Shown in pieces: positions 1 through 14,000 of a stretch of DNA of 64,000 bases (the first letter of the stretch is position 1; the number at the start of each line of letters is the position of its first letter). Source of the DNA: Phytoseiulus persimilis. Lineage: Eukaryota; Arthropoda; Arachnida; Mesostigmata; Phytoseiidae. The notes below the pieces were generated by a model. It did no database searches. It was given only the letters and a program-made list of their open reading frames with translations, and had not been told where the DNA came from. Position numbers and translations under genes: made by a program. Location of the stretch: the NCBI GenBank assembly GCA_037576195.1, contig CM075104.1, forward strand, positions 19,546,211 through 19,610,210, in the 5' to 3' direction.

Positions 1-1134
1 ATGCAACCATATTTCAAGTTGAGTCAGAGGTGGTGGAAGGTTCAGAATTCGCTGAACACCACACCGGCGAGATCGAGAGTCGATCCTTCCATCTTCATGC
101 AAGACAAAGTCTAACTCGTCCCAAATCAGCTGCTATCGATGAGCTTGGCACAACTACGGGGATCTTTCTGGAATGCTGAACTCTGTGCCGATTTTAGTGT
201 ACGCCGAACCATTCATCAGTAATGCTTGCTATCAGCCGCGACCGATTGAGCGAGCGAACATGCGCATCGGTAGAGCACCGCGGTGCAACGGTGCAAATCG
301 GCGCTGGAGGCAGCGCACGATGAATGGAGACTGCGGTCGGGCCCCGTAAAGTTTCACGATTCACTGCGACAGCCACAGTTCGAAGCAACGTCACGTCGAG
401 TTGGGGTGTGCTGGCAGAAAACGCCAGGAGTATCGGAGGAGAAAAAGCCATTTTGTCACAGATTTCGGACACTAGGCCAATAAATACGAATAAAGGCCGA
501 AGATCGAGAGGAATGGTTGAACTTCCGCTCCTAGAGACCATCATTCATACCCGTGATTATGATTATGATCAAAAACCAGGATCGAGACATTAGTATTTGT
601 CTTCTCATAACCTGACCACGATTGTTAACAATCACGTCTTCTCTCTTCGATTGAAAATAAATTCAGCGTCCACGGGTAAAAAGTTTCGGGTCGATAAGTT
701 GCCGCGGGGTGAAGCTTCAGACGGACATCGGAGGTCACGGCGTACCTCAACAATGATCGGTGATAGTGGTTCGCGAACAAATATCCATTTATTTTCATCA
801 GCTCACGGACTCGACCGCTGCCGAACGAGCCCGATTCATCACGGATCGTCCACCATGCTCCGGTAGATCCGGCAGGCTCACGGCGTGCAATAGAAACAAA
901 ATCCAGGATTTCGACTCCTTGGACGAGGGCCTTCTTTCATGCGCTGAAGACGTCCAGTCAACGTGTGTTATAGCCTGAGTTCAAGTTGACTACCAGGGCG
1001 AGCGCCGGTTTTCGAGGAGCAGTCCGACTTATCAACCCTACTTGTCTGACTCAGCTCTTCGTTGTGCTCACTGAAAGTGAGTGAACAACAGTTTTCCTTC
1101 CCAGTCGCCGTATCTTCTTATCTTGTTTCGCAAT
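1..1134. other. No gene recognised
   Basis: Only short overlapping frames of 60-116 codons occur, on both strands, and none carries a family motif that I know. A run of TGATTATGAT lies near 555-572 and is similar in flavour to the foldback at 49.2-49.6 kb. This could be the region downstream of the gene ending at 1135 on the minus strand. Confidence 0.5.
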
Positions 1135-1700
1135 TCATTGAATTTTTAGCATTTTCGACTCGCTCAGCGAGGTGATGAGTCGTTCTCCTTGCCTTGTGTT
1201 CTTTCGAGCCTTCTCCCCGGCCCAGGACAGAGCGGAAGCTGGATTTCGGTCCTGAACTCAATTAACCCGCGATGAATGGATGAGGAACATCCGGTGTGTC
1301 TCCGATTTGGGGCTTCAGGGCTCCTCTTCCTCCCAATGAGTCTCATTTTACCGTTATCATGATGGCGGCGAAGGAGATTTTTTTATTACGTCGATGGCCA
1401 CTCCTGATCTGGACAAGTCGCGATCCACGATTGTATGTGACCGGGCTGATTCACAAAACTCACGGCTGGAATTCTGATCAGCGGCAATGATTCGAATGAC
1501 CTCCGCGGAATTCGCGATACCAACGACACATGAAAAATGTGCGGGGGCTTTTCATTACTGAGCTCAAGGTCGTTGACTGTTGCGCGATAGGCATGGTTAC
1601 CATCAGAGGGGTCCGGGATGAAGAACTGCCGATTGTTGTCCTTTTGAGTCTTCCGATCGGGCTGATATTCGGATGCATAATATATGGGTCCCGAGTCCTC
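1135..1700 (-). CDS. Tentative 3' end of an unidentified spliced gene (two exons)
   Basis: Two minus-strand blocks fit together. The first, 1700 down to 1464 (79 codons), follows an acceptor GTTAG and ends at a good donor, GCC|GTGAGT. The second, 1251 down to 1135 (38 codons plus stop), follows acceptor GTTCAG, and the phase is 0 at both sides of the 212-base intron. The peptide is hydrophilic and rich in Ser, Arg and Lys, with PPHIFHVSLVSRIPRRSFES in the first exon and a C-terminus ending in SKMLKIQ. I do not recognise the family and see no domain. An open minus frame at 1723-1950 just upstream might be a further exon, but it has no convincing GT donor. Open frames of this size arise by chance here, so the model rests on splice-signal and phase agreement only. 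Confidence 0.33.
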
Positions 1701-4700
1701 CTAACGTGAATATTTCGGTCTATCAACTCGCATGGCTTCCCAGAGTTGTCCTCATTAGAGTCTGAAAGTCATTCCCCTCCCATGGAGGAGGATGTTTTTC
1801 ATCGGGAAGTATGACATTTCGTCTGATGAAATGAGGAACATTCCCCCAGGGTAAGGCAATCATGCAGTACAACTGTTTTCCGAATTCCTCTGGGGCTAAG
1901 AACCGACCTTCATCCGGCTGCGTCTTTTGCCACATTTCCGTTGACATCAAGAGTCCTGGACGAATTTCTTCGTGTCCCGTAGCTTTCCCCCGCTGTTCTC
2001 AGAGTCACTGATTGTTCATGAACGCCGGCAACGTCACCACGCTGCTTCTCCGTGGATCATCAAATCTTTGAGACGGCGCAGACGCTGAGAGGATTATCCA
2101 GAGCCAGACTGTTCCTTCGCCGTTGGCATATGCTTTGAATCAGAATCCTGTGATCTGAACGAAGCTCTCGTTGCTGTTCAGGAGCGCATGCTGATGCTCA
2201 GTAGCTCATAGAGTGATTCTGATGAGATCGCGTAGGCGTCATTCCTCAGGAAACTGCGCTAAAGGGCAACATCTCAATCGGAACAACGCTGCCCAGAATG
2301 AGGATTCTGAGAACATCTCCTTTCGACATGAACCCATTTCTCAACTGAGGTGTTCCCCAGCAGCTACAACATTGGAATCAGAATGATCGTCCCCGACTTG
2401 TGCTCCGAAACGGAATCTCGAGAGCGCTCCTTACGTACGTATATGTCTACGATCTAGGAAAGGTCTGAAACCTCGGTTGATCGAGCTGGATGACATCTCA
2501 AGAGTGCCATGTTTTGTAAAAGAGAGAATGGCACGATGGCTATTCGCTCAGGTAACTCGACACTTCTTTGGATTCCATGGCATGTGGACTCCACCGTTCT
2601 CCTCCATCGGTCAGTCGATGGCCGGCTCCCTCGAGTCGCCTTCACTCCATGAAGAGTCCGTCTGCAGTTGATCTCGCTTTGTGCTCCGCCAAATCTCGGA
2701 TCGTTTTCCCGTGTGTGTGTGTGAAGTCTCGTCCCTGATGATGATTTCGAACATTCGAGCTGGAATTCATTTCGTCATCTAGCCTCCAGAACCTCAATGA
2801 AATGCAAACTCATGACTATGGATGAGCATCGCTGCAAGCCAAATCGTGGGAGTTGTTGGAACAGTGGGAGCCTCAGTCTCTGAGGTGTTGAGAGTAGTTG
2901 GCTTTCGTTTCGAGAGTAGTTGGCTTTCGTTTCGAGAGTAGTTGGCTTTCGGTTCGAGAGCAGAATCATCTCCGTTCCTCAACAGGATCAAGACATGTCA
3001 ATTGAGACCTATCGCCCGTTTCGTCATATTTGGCTTATTCGTGCCTCCCCTCGACTGATATCCGACAATGATCAAGAAGACTCAAAACGGACGCAGGATA
3101 TCCCGGAGCTATTCACCTTGGGGATGGCTCTCGTTTCTAAGCAAGATTCCATTGCTTCTCGATCCGTGGCTTCCGAAGCTGCGTCACATTCACTGAGGGC
3201 AATCCGTTGCGAGGTTGTCGGATGACCAACTCACTCAAGGTCCAGTTACTGACTTGTGTTTCGCCGTACCAAGGTTTCTTGGCGTCGCAAGTAGTTCTCC
3301 TGAGAGTAATCCGCTTCTCCAACTCAGACACGTCGTTTCGCGCCGTCAGTGGACTCATTCATACTCATTTTTCTGCGCGGACGTCAGGGAAGTTCAGCAA
3401 CCACATATTCTTGCTACCAGGGCCGGAGCGTCCTCGAGATCTCTTGAATCGCGACAAAACACATCCGATTTTTTGATGGCTGAGCGTTCTCAAACTATCA
3501 ACGAGATGTCTTCAAAGATAAGCTACGAGGACTACTCGGAATATGGCTGGGGGAACCGCATTGGGGAGAGCGAACTTTTTCGGTATTTTCATGAACGGGA
3601 TGGCTCACGACTCACGAGGTTGATGACGGGTACCTCCACTCGAGAAGTGAGTTTTCCATCGTAAACACTCACTAGAGAATCGTACAATCGTACACTTTTG
3701 AGCTTGGAGTTTTCGCAAGTGTTTCAGTATTCTTGCGAGAGGTATCGGGGCCCAGGGTAACGAATGTGATTCTTTCAATTCACTCCTTCTCGCTTCCATT
3801 GTAGTCTCGGTAGGAATGGATGCCAGGCAGCGCCCACAGACGAAAGGAACTCCACTCCGAAGTCTGCAAAAATAACACAGACAAGTCCCACTTCTGAGCG
3901 AAAATGCTCGTTCAAAAGGAGGGGAGGAATTAAACACGAGAACGTAGCTCCTCGGTACTCGATTCACGGAGGCTGTACGAGTCCTGTGCCGAGCGCCCAA
4001 AGAGAACACAGCTTCCCTCGTGGGCGTTATTGTGAAGGTTTACCGCGCCCAAAATGGAACAGAGATTGTCAGCGAGAGCATTATGTTCTCGTATCTGGCC
4101 GCGTTGGCAGTTGTCAAGAGCCAACTTCCGTCGGGAACACAGTCGATTCTGGGAGTGCGCAGTCGCAACAATTTAGGCATCGCGCGCATCCTGGACTACA
4201 TTTCAGCTTTATTCCGAGCTCACAGAGATTGTGAAAAAGTGACGTATCTAATGCTCCGATTCTCCGGATGGGAACGGAGCATGAAGAAACGGGTTTCAGC
4301 CCGCATCGTTCTCCTCTGTCGAGTTCCACAACGAACCGTTCAAAACGGCTCGGCCGATCCGAATTGCAGCCCTGGCGTAATGTCCCAGACGACAGCCGGG
4401 AAGGAGCCGAAGCCTGGAATTCTGTGACTCGAATTCTGGGAAAAGAAGGAATGAGGAAGGAGCGAAGGAGTCTCCGTTTCGTTCACAGTTTCCAAGGAAG
4501 CGGTTTCAAAGTTGTCGTTGACATATCTCCGGATCATTTTCCGAAGTTACTGCCGCTGGTTCTGCGACGTTTCCCCGCCAGATCGGGACATGATAGTGCT
4601 TGTGAGATATCGATGAACCACCCGGGCATTCGGAGCTATTCCACTGGAAAGATATCAGCGGCTACCGGACCCATCCCTCTCGTCCGATAACCTCCATGAC

Positions 4701-7700
4701 GCACACATCGTTCTCTAGAGGAGTCAGGACCTCCGGGATTCTGGTAAATTATGGTTCTTTATCGATACTGATGTATATAACAATTAATGTCTTCATTCCA
4801 TTCTGGAAGTGATGGCGAATAGATGTGCTGCTGGTAACGTATACTTCACGCTGCTTTCGTTCAACGATCCGATATTGGAGCTCAGTTCGATGACGGGAAT
4901 TCACGAAGAAAAAGGTTTCGGGGGGTGATTCCGAATCTCTGGAGATCTGAAATCGTTTCCTAGCAAGTCATGGCCGCAAAGATGACCCTTGGAGAAGTTT
5001 ATAGCAGCGAGCTAACGGATTCGAGCTGCTGTGGTGTTGTTTCGCATCCGAGACCGTGATAGAATGCAGCCCAGGGGCTGCGTTGGCTGGAAAACTTACA
5101 TTGACATCACCGGCTGGAATCCCACGATTGGAGGAACTCGTTTTCCAGGGTACCTCATTCAGAGACTCGATATGTGGTAGCAGAGTTTGCTCCAAGGATC
5201 AATCAAAATCCTGGCACATGGTGATCCTTCGGAACTTTCCATCGATCATCAGAAATCGTCGAAAAATGTGAAAGTTGTATGTGTGCCGGTAGTGAAATTA
5301 CGCTGTACCACTTGAAAACCGCCGCTAGCTGAGAGAAATCATCTCGTATCCCTGCACGTGCAGTCTCACGATACAAAGAAAACGACGCACGTATCCGGTC
5401 CGGACGATCAAGCGCGCTCGAGGATTGGACAAATGTTCGTGTGAGACCCAGTTCAAGGAACGAAAGTCGGACATAATCGGGACAACCGCGAACACCGCTT
5501 CCTGTATGGAATCGGTTGGGGCCCCGAATTCCGACAAGGAATTCCTGGGAGGAGGGAATTCCTGGAAATGACATAGAGAGCGATGGAGCAGATGCAAGGC
5601 TATGCGTGCTGCGAGTCCCCACTAGACCCGGAATTGGCGAGATTGGACCAAAGCTGTTGATGGATGCGATACGGACACTGCGCAGGACTCCGTACGGCGG
5701 CTGCAGAGATGGCAGTAGATGCCGCCGAAGAGTCGTTCAGGATTGCTCTGAACCTCGACGCCATCGCACCGCTGGTTTCGCAAATGAGGACAAATGAGGG
5801 GAAGCTCCTTCGGCTCCTCGTGCATGTTGCCGTCGAACTAATAACTTCCTCGGTTTAGACCCGGGAAGGTGAGTCGCAAATGGCTACCTCCACTGCTCCC
5901 GCGAGCTAGCCTTGATCGGTGGAGAGAATTCCGAGCTTTGAAAGGGATATCTGAAATGAGTTCTCTCCACCTGGGCAACCCTGGTTGGTACAGGGGAGAC
6001 CTGAGCGATAGGAACGTCAACGGGACCCGGTGAGATGACTGAGATCCTGATGCTGTCAAGCTGATCACACCAATAAGCATGCTGTAACACCGCGTGTACG
6101 GTATGAGTGCAGAGATGTCAATGGCTGGAAGCGGCAGGCATCATTCGGTTCGACAAACTCTGACGGAAAACTACCTCAGCTCCAGTTCATGAGCAGAAGA
6201 TACGCGTGACTCTGTGACGGAAGTCGCAACCTGTTTACCGTATCACAGTTACCTTAAGTCACAAGTTAACTGAACTCGTTTCTCACCGTCCTGATGGTCG
6301 TCCGTCTCCTTGTTCATGCTCCAAATACATCGTCGTGAATAAAGTGTATTTCAAAGCATTTTGCCACCTGTTCCAGCGTTACTCCTCGGGAATTCGTGAG
6401 CTCGCGCTACTCGAATCTCATGTGGATGCGTGAACGGCCTTGCACTCATTCCGATCGAGACAGAGGCGTGATCGCCGACATTCGTGGAGTTTTTGTCTGG
6501 GTCGCCCTCATAGATGTTTCGAGCGACAAGCGTGAGCTCAGATTTCATGAAACAGGACGGACGACGTCCATTTCTATCCGCGATCATCACAGGAGCTGGT
6601 TCAGGGGTCGTCATCGTTGGCGTTTGTTGCGACATTCTGAGAGCAAGGGTTTCATAAAGCTACGATCATATTTCCGACCTCCACAGCCAATTATACGTTC
6701 CGGCTCGGTAGCATCCTGCAACGATCTGGCTGCTATCCAATTCGACCGATCCACGTGGCAAGGCTGGAGACCTTTGGGGCGGTCAGCCGGTACAACATTC
6801 ATCGATAAACCTCCGGGCAGATGCGATCGTTCTCTGGCGTCTTTGTGGGCAGATGAGACTGCGCTATAGTCGGGAATATGCTGAGACGAAGTTCCTGGTT
6901 GATTTGTTGTCAATACACTATCCTGACTGTGATACCAGCCTGGGCTCAGCTCATTCGTGGACTGCGGGCAGCTCTCTAATCTGCAAACACAGCGACCTCA
7001 GGGCTGGAAACAGAGCGTTTATTTATGACACAGCACTTGTCCTTCCGTAATATCGGTATAGAGTCGCTCGAGATTCCTAGCTCACTCAGTCGGATCATCG
7101 AATCCCTGATCGAGCCCAGACAATGAAGATCTCGCGTTGTACTCGGTCGGGGAAAGTTTCTTCTCAGCACAGAACTCAAGAGAAATGGGAGTTCCCTTCC
7201 TCAATCAAGCTTGAAAATACATCCGCACTTCCTGGTTGCTCATGTGCCATTCTAGCAGCGGCTCGTGGGCTCGAGGCGAGGACATGCCGCCTTCGAGGCT
7301 TGTCGAGTGCGGTGCTCACCGACTCGCGAAATGAAGGGAGACTGGAAATGATTGTTGACGGAAGAAACGAAAACAAAAACAGGAATGCTCACTATGCGGC
7401 ACCATGTCGCCGAGCTCCTTGAGATGTGAACCGTGATCGTGCATGAGCTGCCATCGTAAAGGCTTGGCGTGGGACAGGATGAGACACGCTGACTTCTTCC
7501 TCAAAAGCTCGTTTTCCGACGAGCGAACAAGGTCCTGCTGCCCTGGTCGCGGTCTTATATCCACCGGGGAACTCACACGCCGAGCTGTCCCAGATGGAGC
7601 GGTGCTGAGAGTATACCTGCAACGGACATGAAATCGCACGGCACGTCTGGCTTCCACGGTTGGAAGATTCCTTGACATTGGGCGACGTCCATGCCCCGTT

Positions 7701-8046
7701 TTTTCGCCTCTGCTACCCGCCCTAAAAGAACAACTGCCAACAAACAGCATGATCGGTTCTTTTGTTGTGAAAGCCTCGTGTTTGGAGGAACGTGGCACGA
7801 AGGGACTGTTGACCCTGTACTCAAGGCAAGAGGTCTTTTCACGGCGAAGCAAGGATTGCATCCGACTGTCATGCAAACATCAATGTGCTCTCAAGACAAA
7901 AGTCAACAAAAAAGCTCCGCTGTGAATGAGCTTCTAAGTTAACGTCTCATCGGTCATCTCCTCAAAATATTCAAAGCCATTTTATTCTTTTTCTCTAGGA
8001 TCGTGTAAAAAAGCGCTCTGTACAAGACTTGTCAGGAGATGCGCGT
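1701..8046. other. No gene recognised; many short frames on both strands
   Basis: About 6.3 kb without a recognisable domain. The longest frames are 7316-7876 (minus, 186 codons), 6396-6869 (plus, 157) and 3215-3664 (plus, 149). The last ends at a GTGAGT after a region containing SKISYEDYSEYGWGN, but an equally good minus-strand donor overlaps it, so neither strand can be preferred. An Ala-rich plus frame at 5664-5858 ends in a stop. The stretch contains a 22-bp tandem repeat (listed separately) and a short GT run near 2711. Confidence 0.5.
2890..2965. repeat. 22-bp tandem repeat, about 3.4 copies
   Basis: The unit GAGAGTAGTTGGCTTTCGTT plus TC is repeated three times almost perfectly, starting at 2890, 2912 and 2934, followed by a partial copy. 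The last full copy has a T-to-G change (TTTCGGTTC). The unit length is not a multiple of three, so it is unlikely to be translated as a repeat. Confidence 0.93.
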
Positions 8047-11000
8047 TCAGAGCTTGACCTCCATTTCACGGTTGAGAGCATCATGTGAGATTGCTGTGCT
8101 TCTTGCGTCTTTGGTTGTCCGAATCATGGAATGCCGTCCATACAGAGTTCCGTTGAGCCCACACCCACAGGTGTGGTTCTCCTGTGCCAAAGCTCTGCTT
8201 GGAGAACGGGCTCGGCCCATGGTTGTGAGTCCGCCCCCTTGACACGAAGCGGCTCTGTTGATAGAAGCGTGCTTAACCCGCGGTCCAATATGCACACTTG
8301 TTGAGTTGGTCGTTCGAGTTCTGGCAGAATACGAGTGCGTGAGGAAGACTGTCGATGTTTGGGTGACGTTTTGAGAGGCAAGTGACCGTCGGTTCGGATT
8401 GCGCCTGATCAAGGCTCGGAGGTAAGCGTTTCGGAGTGATGTCTGTACCTGCAACGTTGGACGTTGTTAGTACGCTCGTGGGGGAGAACGGCGTTGATAC
8501 ATCATTAGCGGGTTGACAGGAGCTCCGATCGGCTCACGGGGATTAATTGAACGTCAGGCTGGAAGGGCCAGTGTCTTCTGACGGGTGAGCGAGCCGATGT
8601 CAAACATGGGGAGTCGCGCGTGAATAGGGAAAGATACAGACGCGCCGCTCTGGAATCCCCGGAATCGATCTCATGAAACCATGCTCAGAGTCAGAGAATC
8701 AAAGCTCTCGCAGAAGAATTCTGCTATTAACTTGATGACAGCTCTGGTCGTCCGTCATGCGCGTGTGTTAATCAAGAGGAAGTTTGAAGTGCCTCGAGGT
8801 CCTCTTATCAAACGCCACGTCACGAATTCGAAGAAGAGTGCACCCCAGAACTCAACGATGCGAGACAAGACTGAGCACAAAGGGAGCGCTCTCGCTTCAT
8901 CCCGATTCCACTTTTTTCGCGGAGATTCCTCTTATTGCCTCCGGCGATTGAACTGAATACCAGTTGAAGGATTGAGTCCCCGCCGCGACAAGTGATTTTG
9001 GTAGTGAGACCTCCATCTGCGGAAAGTTCCGAGACTCCTGTTCTATTGGATCGTTCCAGTGTATTTGGTGCACGAACCAGGACAGTCTGTCGTTTGACTT
9101 CATTCCCTCCTCGAGCCTGGCCAAATCGCTGCTTGTTCTAGACGTGACACACCACTTGCATCCAACAAGGGAGACGACCCGCAGCTTCTCAAGGAGAAGC
9201 ACGGCATGACGAGTGTCTCTTCCGTGAGCCCGTTCATCGGTGTGAACTGCGTACCCGTCGATGTACTCTCCTTATGATTCGATTTCAACCATAAGGCCGT
9301 CTCGCAAAGAAGGCACTCCTGCCCACGGGAGCTTGAGCTCTGCCAAGATCGCGTTGCAGGAAGACTGAACAACGCGAACATGGAACAAAGAATGAATCGA
9401 GTGAGAGCGGATCTCCGTGGAAACCGAGACAAATTCTCCGTCCTCTTCTCTAATCTGTGTAATCCGTGCACCAGTAAACACGAACGCGACATACTTATCG
9501 CTGCAACAAGTTTCTGAAGTGAGCAACTCTCGAGTCACCCGAGTGAAATTCCGCTAGCTCGATCGGAAACAGAATCTCGATCAGAGTGAGTTCAGCGGTG
9601 CGCGTTTTCCTCGAAAGGTTTCCAAGCGTCACCTTGAGCTCACCCGCACCAAGCTCTCCCTGGGAGGCATCAACGGTTTCGAGCTGATAGACTTGGAAAG
9701 CGGGATATCCAGTTCTGTAAACCAACGGTGCAGGGTTGGCGGCTAGGGCTTGCCAGAGCCCGCATTATCAGGACCACGGGCGACCGTTACTGCTGCGTCA
9801 GGATCGCGGGCGTAAACCGCGAAAGCCGCGTATTACCCATCATTACTTTGAGTATTCAGATTACAAACATAAAACTCCCCTAACTATTAGTGATCATCAA
9901 GATTCCAGAGGCGAGCTCCATTAGGCCCCCGAACCCGCGGTCTCCGTCGGCGGGCTCTCTACTTCGTTTACCCAATGAAATTCTAGACCGCGGGCTTGCG
10001 GTCCTAGTTGCGGCCCTTGAGGCAGCTCAGATCAGCCTGCGAAAACATTCCGGTGTCAATAGGAACGACTCGCAATCAGCAGATGAGACGATAAAATTTT
10101 ACGAGCCCGTTCGCAAATAACACCGCCGTTTGCGGCATTGGAAGTTGACATTGCGCTCTCGAAATATGCTCAAGTCATCCACGGCCGTGAGCACGAAACC
10201 ACGGCTCGCACTGAATCTCCTGCTCATCACGGGACTGCATCTCCCCCCATCGCTGCGAAGGAAGGCAGAGAGAAGGAGAATACGCAACTCCCTCAGTTAA
10301 TTTGGGATAGAGCGATTTCACGACTCGGGGAACATGTACGGATTTGTTCTGAGAATCATCGAACGAGTACAGGTAGCTGGACAAAATCGGGGACTGATGA
10401 AAACGAGCAGGGTGACAGCAGCGGCCACACTATTACGATATTGTTGAAGCGCTGGGGGAAATGCGTCGACGTCGAGAAGAGAAGCTCGGAACCGAGCTGT
10501 CAGTCGTACCCACCTCTGAATTCATGAAGCAGTGAATGACAGAAACGAAGATTCCCTGCAATGAGTGTGGGAGGGAGATTTAAGAGATTCCACGTCCTTC
10601 TTCGGCGAAGTTGCTGGAGTACGGATTCAGGGCTTTCCCCGCGACTCTCTTCACTTGGAAGACTTGATTGCTCAGGAATGAGGGCACTGACCTGTGACGA
10701 TTGGAGCACTGCATTGACAATCATATAGATTTGGCTGAAAGTCTCTCCATATTCTTGAGGGGTAATCCCGTAGAGGAGGTGTGTCATCCCCAGCAGAGGA
10801 AATAGAAGTACAGTTGCTTTTATTGCTTTCCTGAAAGAGGAATTGGATTTGATGTCCCCCGACCGTTCGACCGTCGCTACAGGAGCAACTTTCAATTTTC
10901 GGGAACCGCCTCTTTCAGAGGACGATTCATGGTGTGCTCGGTCCCCGATTTTATTCTCGAGTTCCCACTTGAAGGTCCAAGGGGAGTGTTCACGTGGTAA

Positions 11001-14000
11001 TCTCGCTTCGAATAGCTCCCGTGAAAGACGCACTTACCGGAATTGCTTGTTCTCGGCAGTGATGCTCTTTACCTTCGTAACGAGTATGCGGATGATATTC
11101 AACAGGAATACGAAGTTTATCTGCGGGAGCACGGAAGACGCTTAGCCGCTGTGAGGGAAATGTGCTGGTGGCAATTAATTTCGACGACTCTGAGCTCGCG
11201 AAATTTCGGAGCGATCACTCACCAGCAACACGGCCAGTTTTGGCGCGGTGAGCAGCCAGACACATTGTTTCGACCGATAGCCCTCCCAGCAAGTCGAGCC
11301 AGACATTATCTGCTCCATTTTGACGGCCCATGTTATCACGAATATCAAGGGAACTCCTAAGAATATCACAAGAATATCAATCACAACGAGTTTATGATGT
11401 GACGATGAGATTCTGGCGTCAAGAACCATATTCAGCAAATCGGGGCGATCCAATTGAAGATCCGGCCGAGATCAAGATGGCAGAAGGATAATATCTCCGG
11501 TGTCCCACGGCGATTTCCGCTCAACGAGCCGCGATGTCTTGGGCTCGCTATTTCGACCAGAGCCAGAATCGAATCACGTACAGCTTCTTGTGAAGAGCAG
11601 ACCAATTCCCTCGGTTTTTCGATGGTGAACTCGCTGCACTCCCAGCCGTCGGGACCATGCTTTCTTTTCTGGTTAGCGAGGGACACACAAAATTCCCAAC
11701 ATCCAGGCGATGAGCGTATTTGATTTTTCCAGGCTCGCAACCGGGTCCCCGGAGAAACCCCAGGTGTGTTGTGTGGGCGCTTCTGTCGCTTCCACTTGGT
11801 ATATGAGACGCATTGTAAAAACTTCATTGTCTGATCGGTGGACTTATCTGACGTGTGTCCATCAGCAGCGTGAGCGGCGATAAAAACTGGACGCTCTGAA
11901 GCTGAGGGACTTCTTAACGGCCGGCTAGCTTCCACATAGAGCTAAACTACAGCACCGATCTGTTATCGCTCAGGGATTCCAAGGAATATCCTTCCGAACC
12001 TTGGCGTTCGCTGAAACCGCTCCGACATTCATTGCGACTCTTACGCTTCCGTGCGGCAAAGCTCGCCATTCATTCACGGGGTCGTTCTAGCTCATAAAAC
12101 GGTGGCCATCGTTTCGCTGGCAATAACCTGAGGCGTCGCGACCCAGTCATGAATCCATCTTCTCGTAAGATTCTCAAACCATTCCGAGACTATACCTACC
12201 TGACTGAACCGGGAGCTCAGTACGCCTCCAACCCTATGGATTGTGAGCACCGGATTTACAGCGGCGAAGCGGAGACGGAAGAGCGTCGAATCAATCAGCT
12301 GTTCGACTTGGAATGACATCACGCAGCTCAAAACTTCGGTTCCAATCTCCCCGACAGAGGTTCGAGATCTCTCCCCAATCTCGAATGCAGTTGGAAGAAT
12401 GTGATCAAGGAGGTTCAGTTCTCCAACTCGATTCTGACCCTTCTGGTTGGTTGAACAGAACACACCTCTGCTAGGCCTTCGAGCTTCCTTCCCTCTATCG
12501 CCGACGGAGAGATAAAAAACTTCATCCGCACAACACTCTCCCCGAAATTACAGAATACAGAGCCGCAGAACAATGGTGCCATAGAGTTTTTACACTCTTC
12601 GCGTTAACAGAACAACGCCAGGATAGATCGCCGTCGGCTAGGCGGAAAAAAGGACTCGGAATTCGACAGGTGTCGATAGCATGCACGTCCTCCTCAACGA
12701 GTTCGTCGCAATCAGCGCTAACCTGCGGCGCAGAGATAGAACGAGCTCGCTCGGGGCTCATGAAGCGATCCCTTGATCGAACTCGTTACGGTCCCCAGAC
12801 AGTTATTCTCTTTGTGTCAGTCGTCGATCGCGGACGATCATTTCCCTCATTTAGGGTCAGTCCTCATCAAGCGCGAAGAAGCGAGCGAAACGTTGAAGGA
12901 TCGTTCTGTGCAACCGAATGGAAGAGCGACTGAGCAAATCTGAGAGCGCGTCGGTGAATGGTTAAAAAAAAATCACGCAACGGATCAGCCGTCGGCTCGG
13001 ATTCTCGATGAGAGGATCAACTCCCTGGCTGAGATGATCATGTAGAGCTTATGGTACCGAAGAACTTTCCATGCACGGAGGGGGAAGCCGAAGGCAAAAA
13101 GTTCGTTATGAGGAAACCAGTAATTTGTGCTCTATTCTCAGGACTGACCGACCGCTGTCGCCTGAAGCTCGTGACCTTTATTCTGAAGAAAGTTCACTCC
13201 CTGATCAGCCTCATCTTTCGGCTGAGTTCCCTCCATCTCTCTCCCTCAAAAATAGTGCGCAAGGAAGTAGAGCGAGCAATGACCCAAGCTCCGCCCGTCA
13301 ACAGGGAATGATGCCGACTGAAGAACTTCGATCGGCTCGGAAGGAATCTCCGGCGCGGGGGTTGACCGACTCCAAGAGCCCTGCTCCGCGGCCTGTCTTG
13401 CTCCTTTTGGGTAGCACAGTGAGGCTTGAGATGACAGGTTTGGTTCGTGGCTTCCTCATCCAAACCGAGCGGAAGTCAACTCACTTTCCAATGTAAACAG
13501 GAAGAAGCTCTCCCTCCGGAACCAGGTTGGAACGAAAAGGGTAGGCAGACGAGTCTCTACCACGAGCTATTCATGAGCGAGTGAAGACGACCTTCGGGAA
13601 CAATTTTTCATACGGACTTCAGTGGTCGCGGGCTAGGAATCTCTCCCCATTGACCGTTTAACTTGGGGAGCGTGGTTGAGCAGTCGCACCGGGGTCATTG
13701 GGCACGGTACACGACATTCAATCGGTACCGTTCGGAAGAATCGTTTCCATTACCGATTCTCCCCTCTCATCGACCAGGAGAAAACGAAACCGAACTCACC
13801 CCATCCGATGATATAGTAAAGTTTGAATGGGGCTTCTCGCTGGAATATTGAAGTAGTGATTCTGGAGTGCAGCTGAATGCCCTCCACAAACATCCAGTTT
13901 ATCGAAGCCATCGATGAGTACAGCTTCAAACACAGAGATACTTTGCAAGCCACAGGCTGAAATCGTATTGCAGAGTCGAATTATTGCGGAGGCTATGGAA

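Noticed and set aside
3479-3652. Possible plus-strand exon ending in GTGAGT
   Set aside because: A minus-strand block with an equally good GTGAGT overlaps it, and neither has a partner exon or family.
9721-10140. GC-rich flanks around an AT-rich core, resembling a small DNA transposon
   Set aside because: Ends do not match each other well, and no target duplication or second copy was seen.
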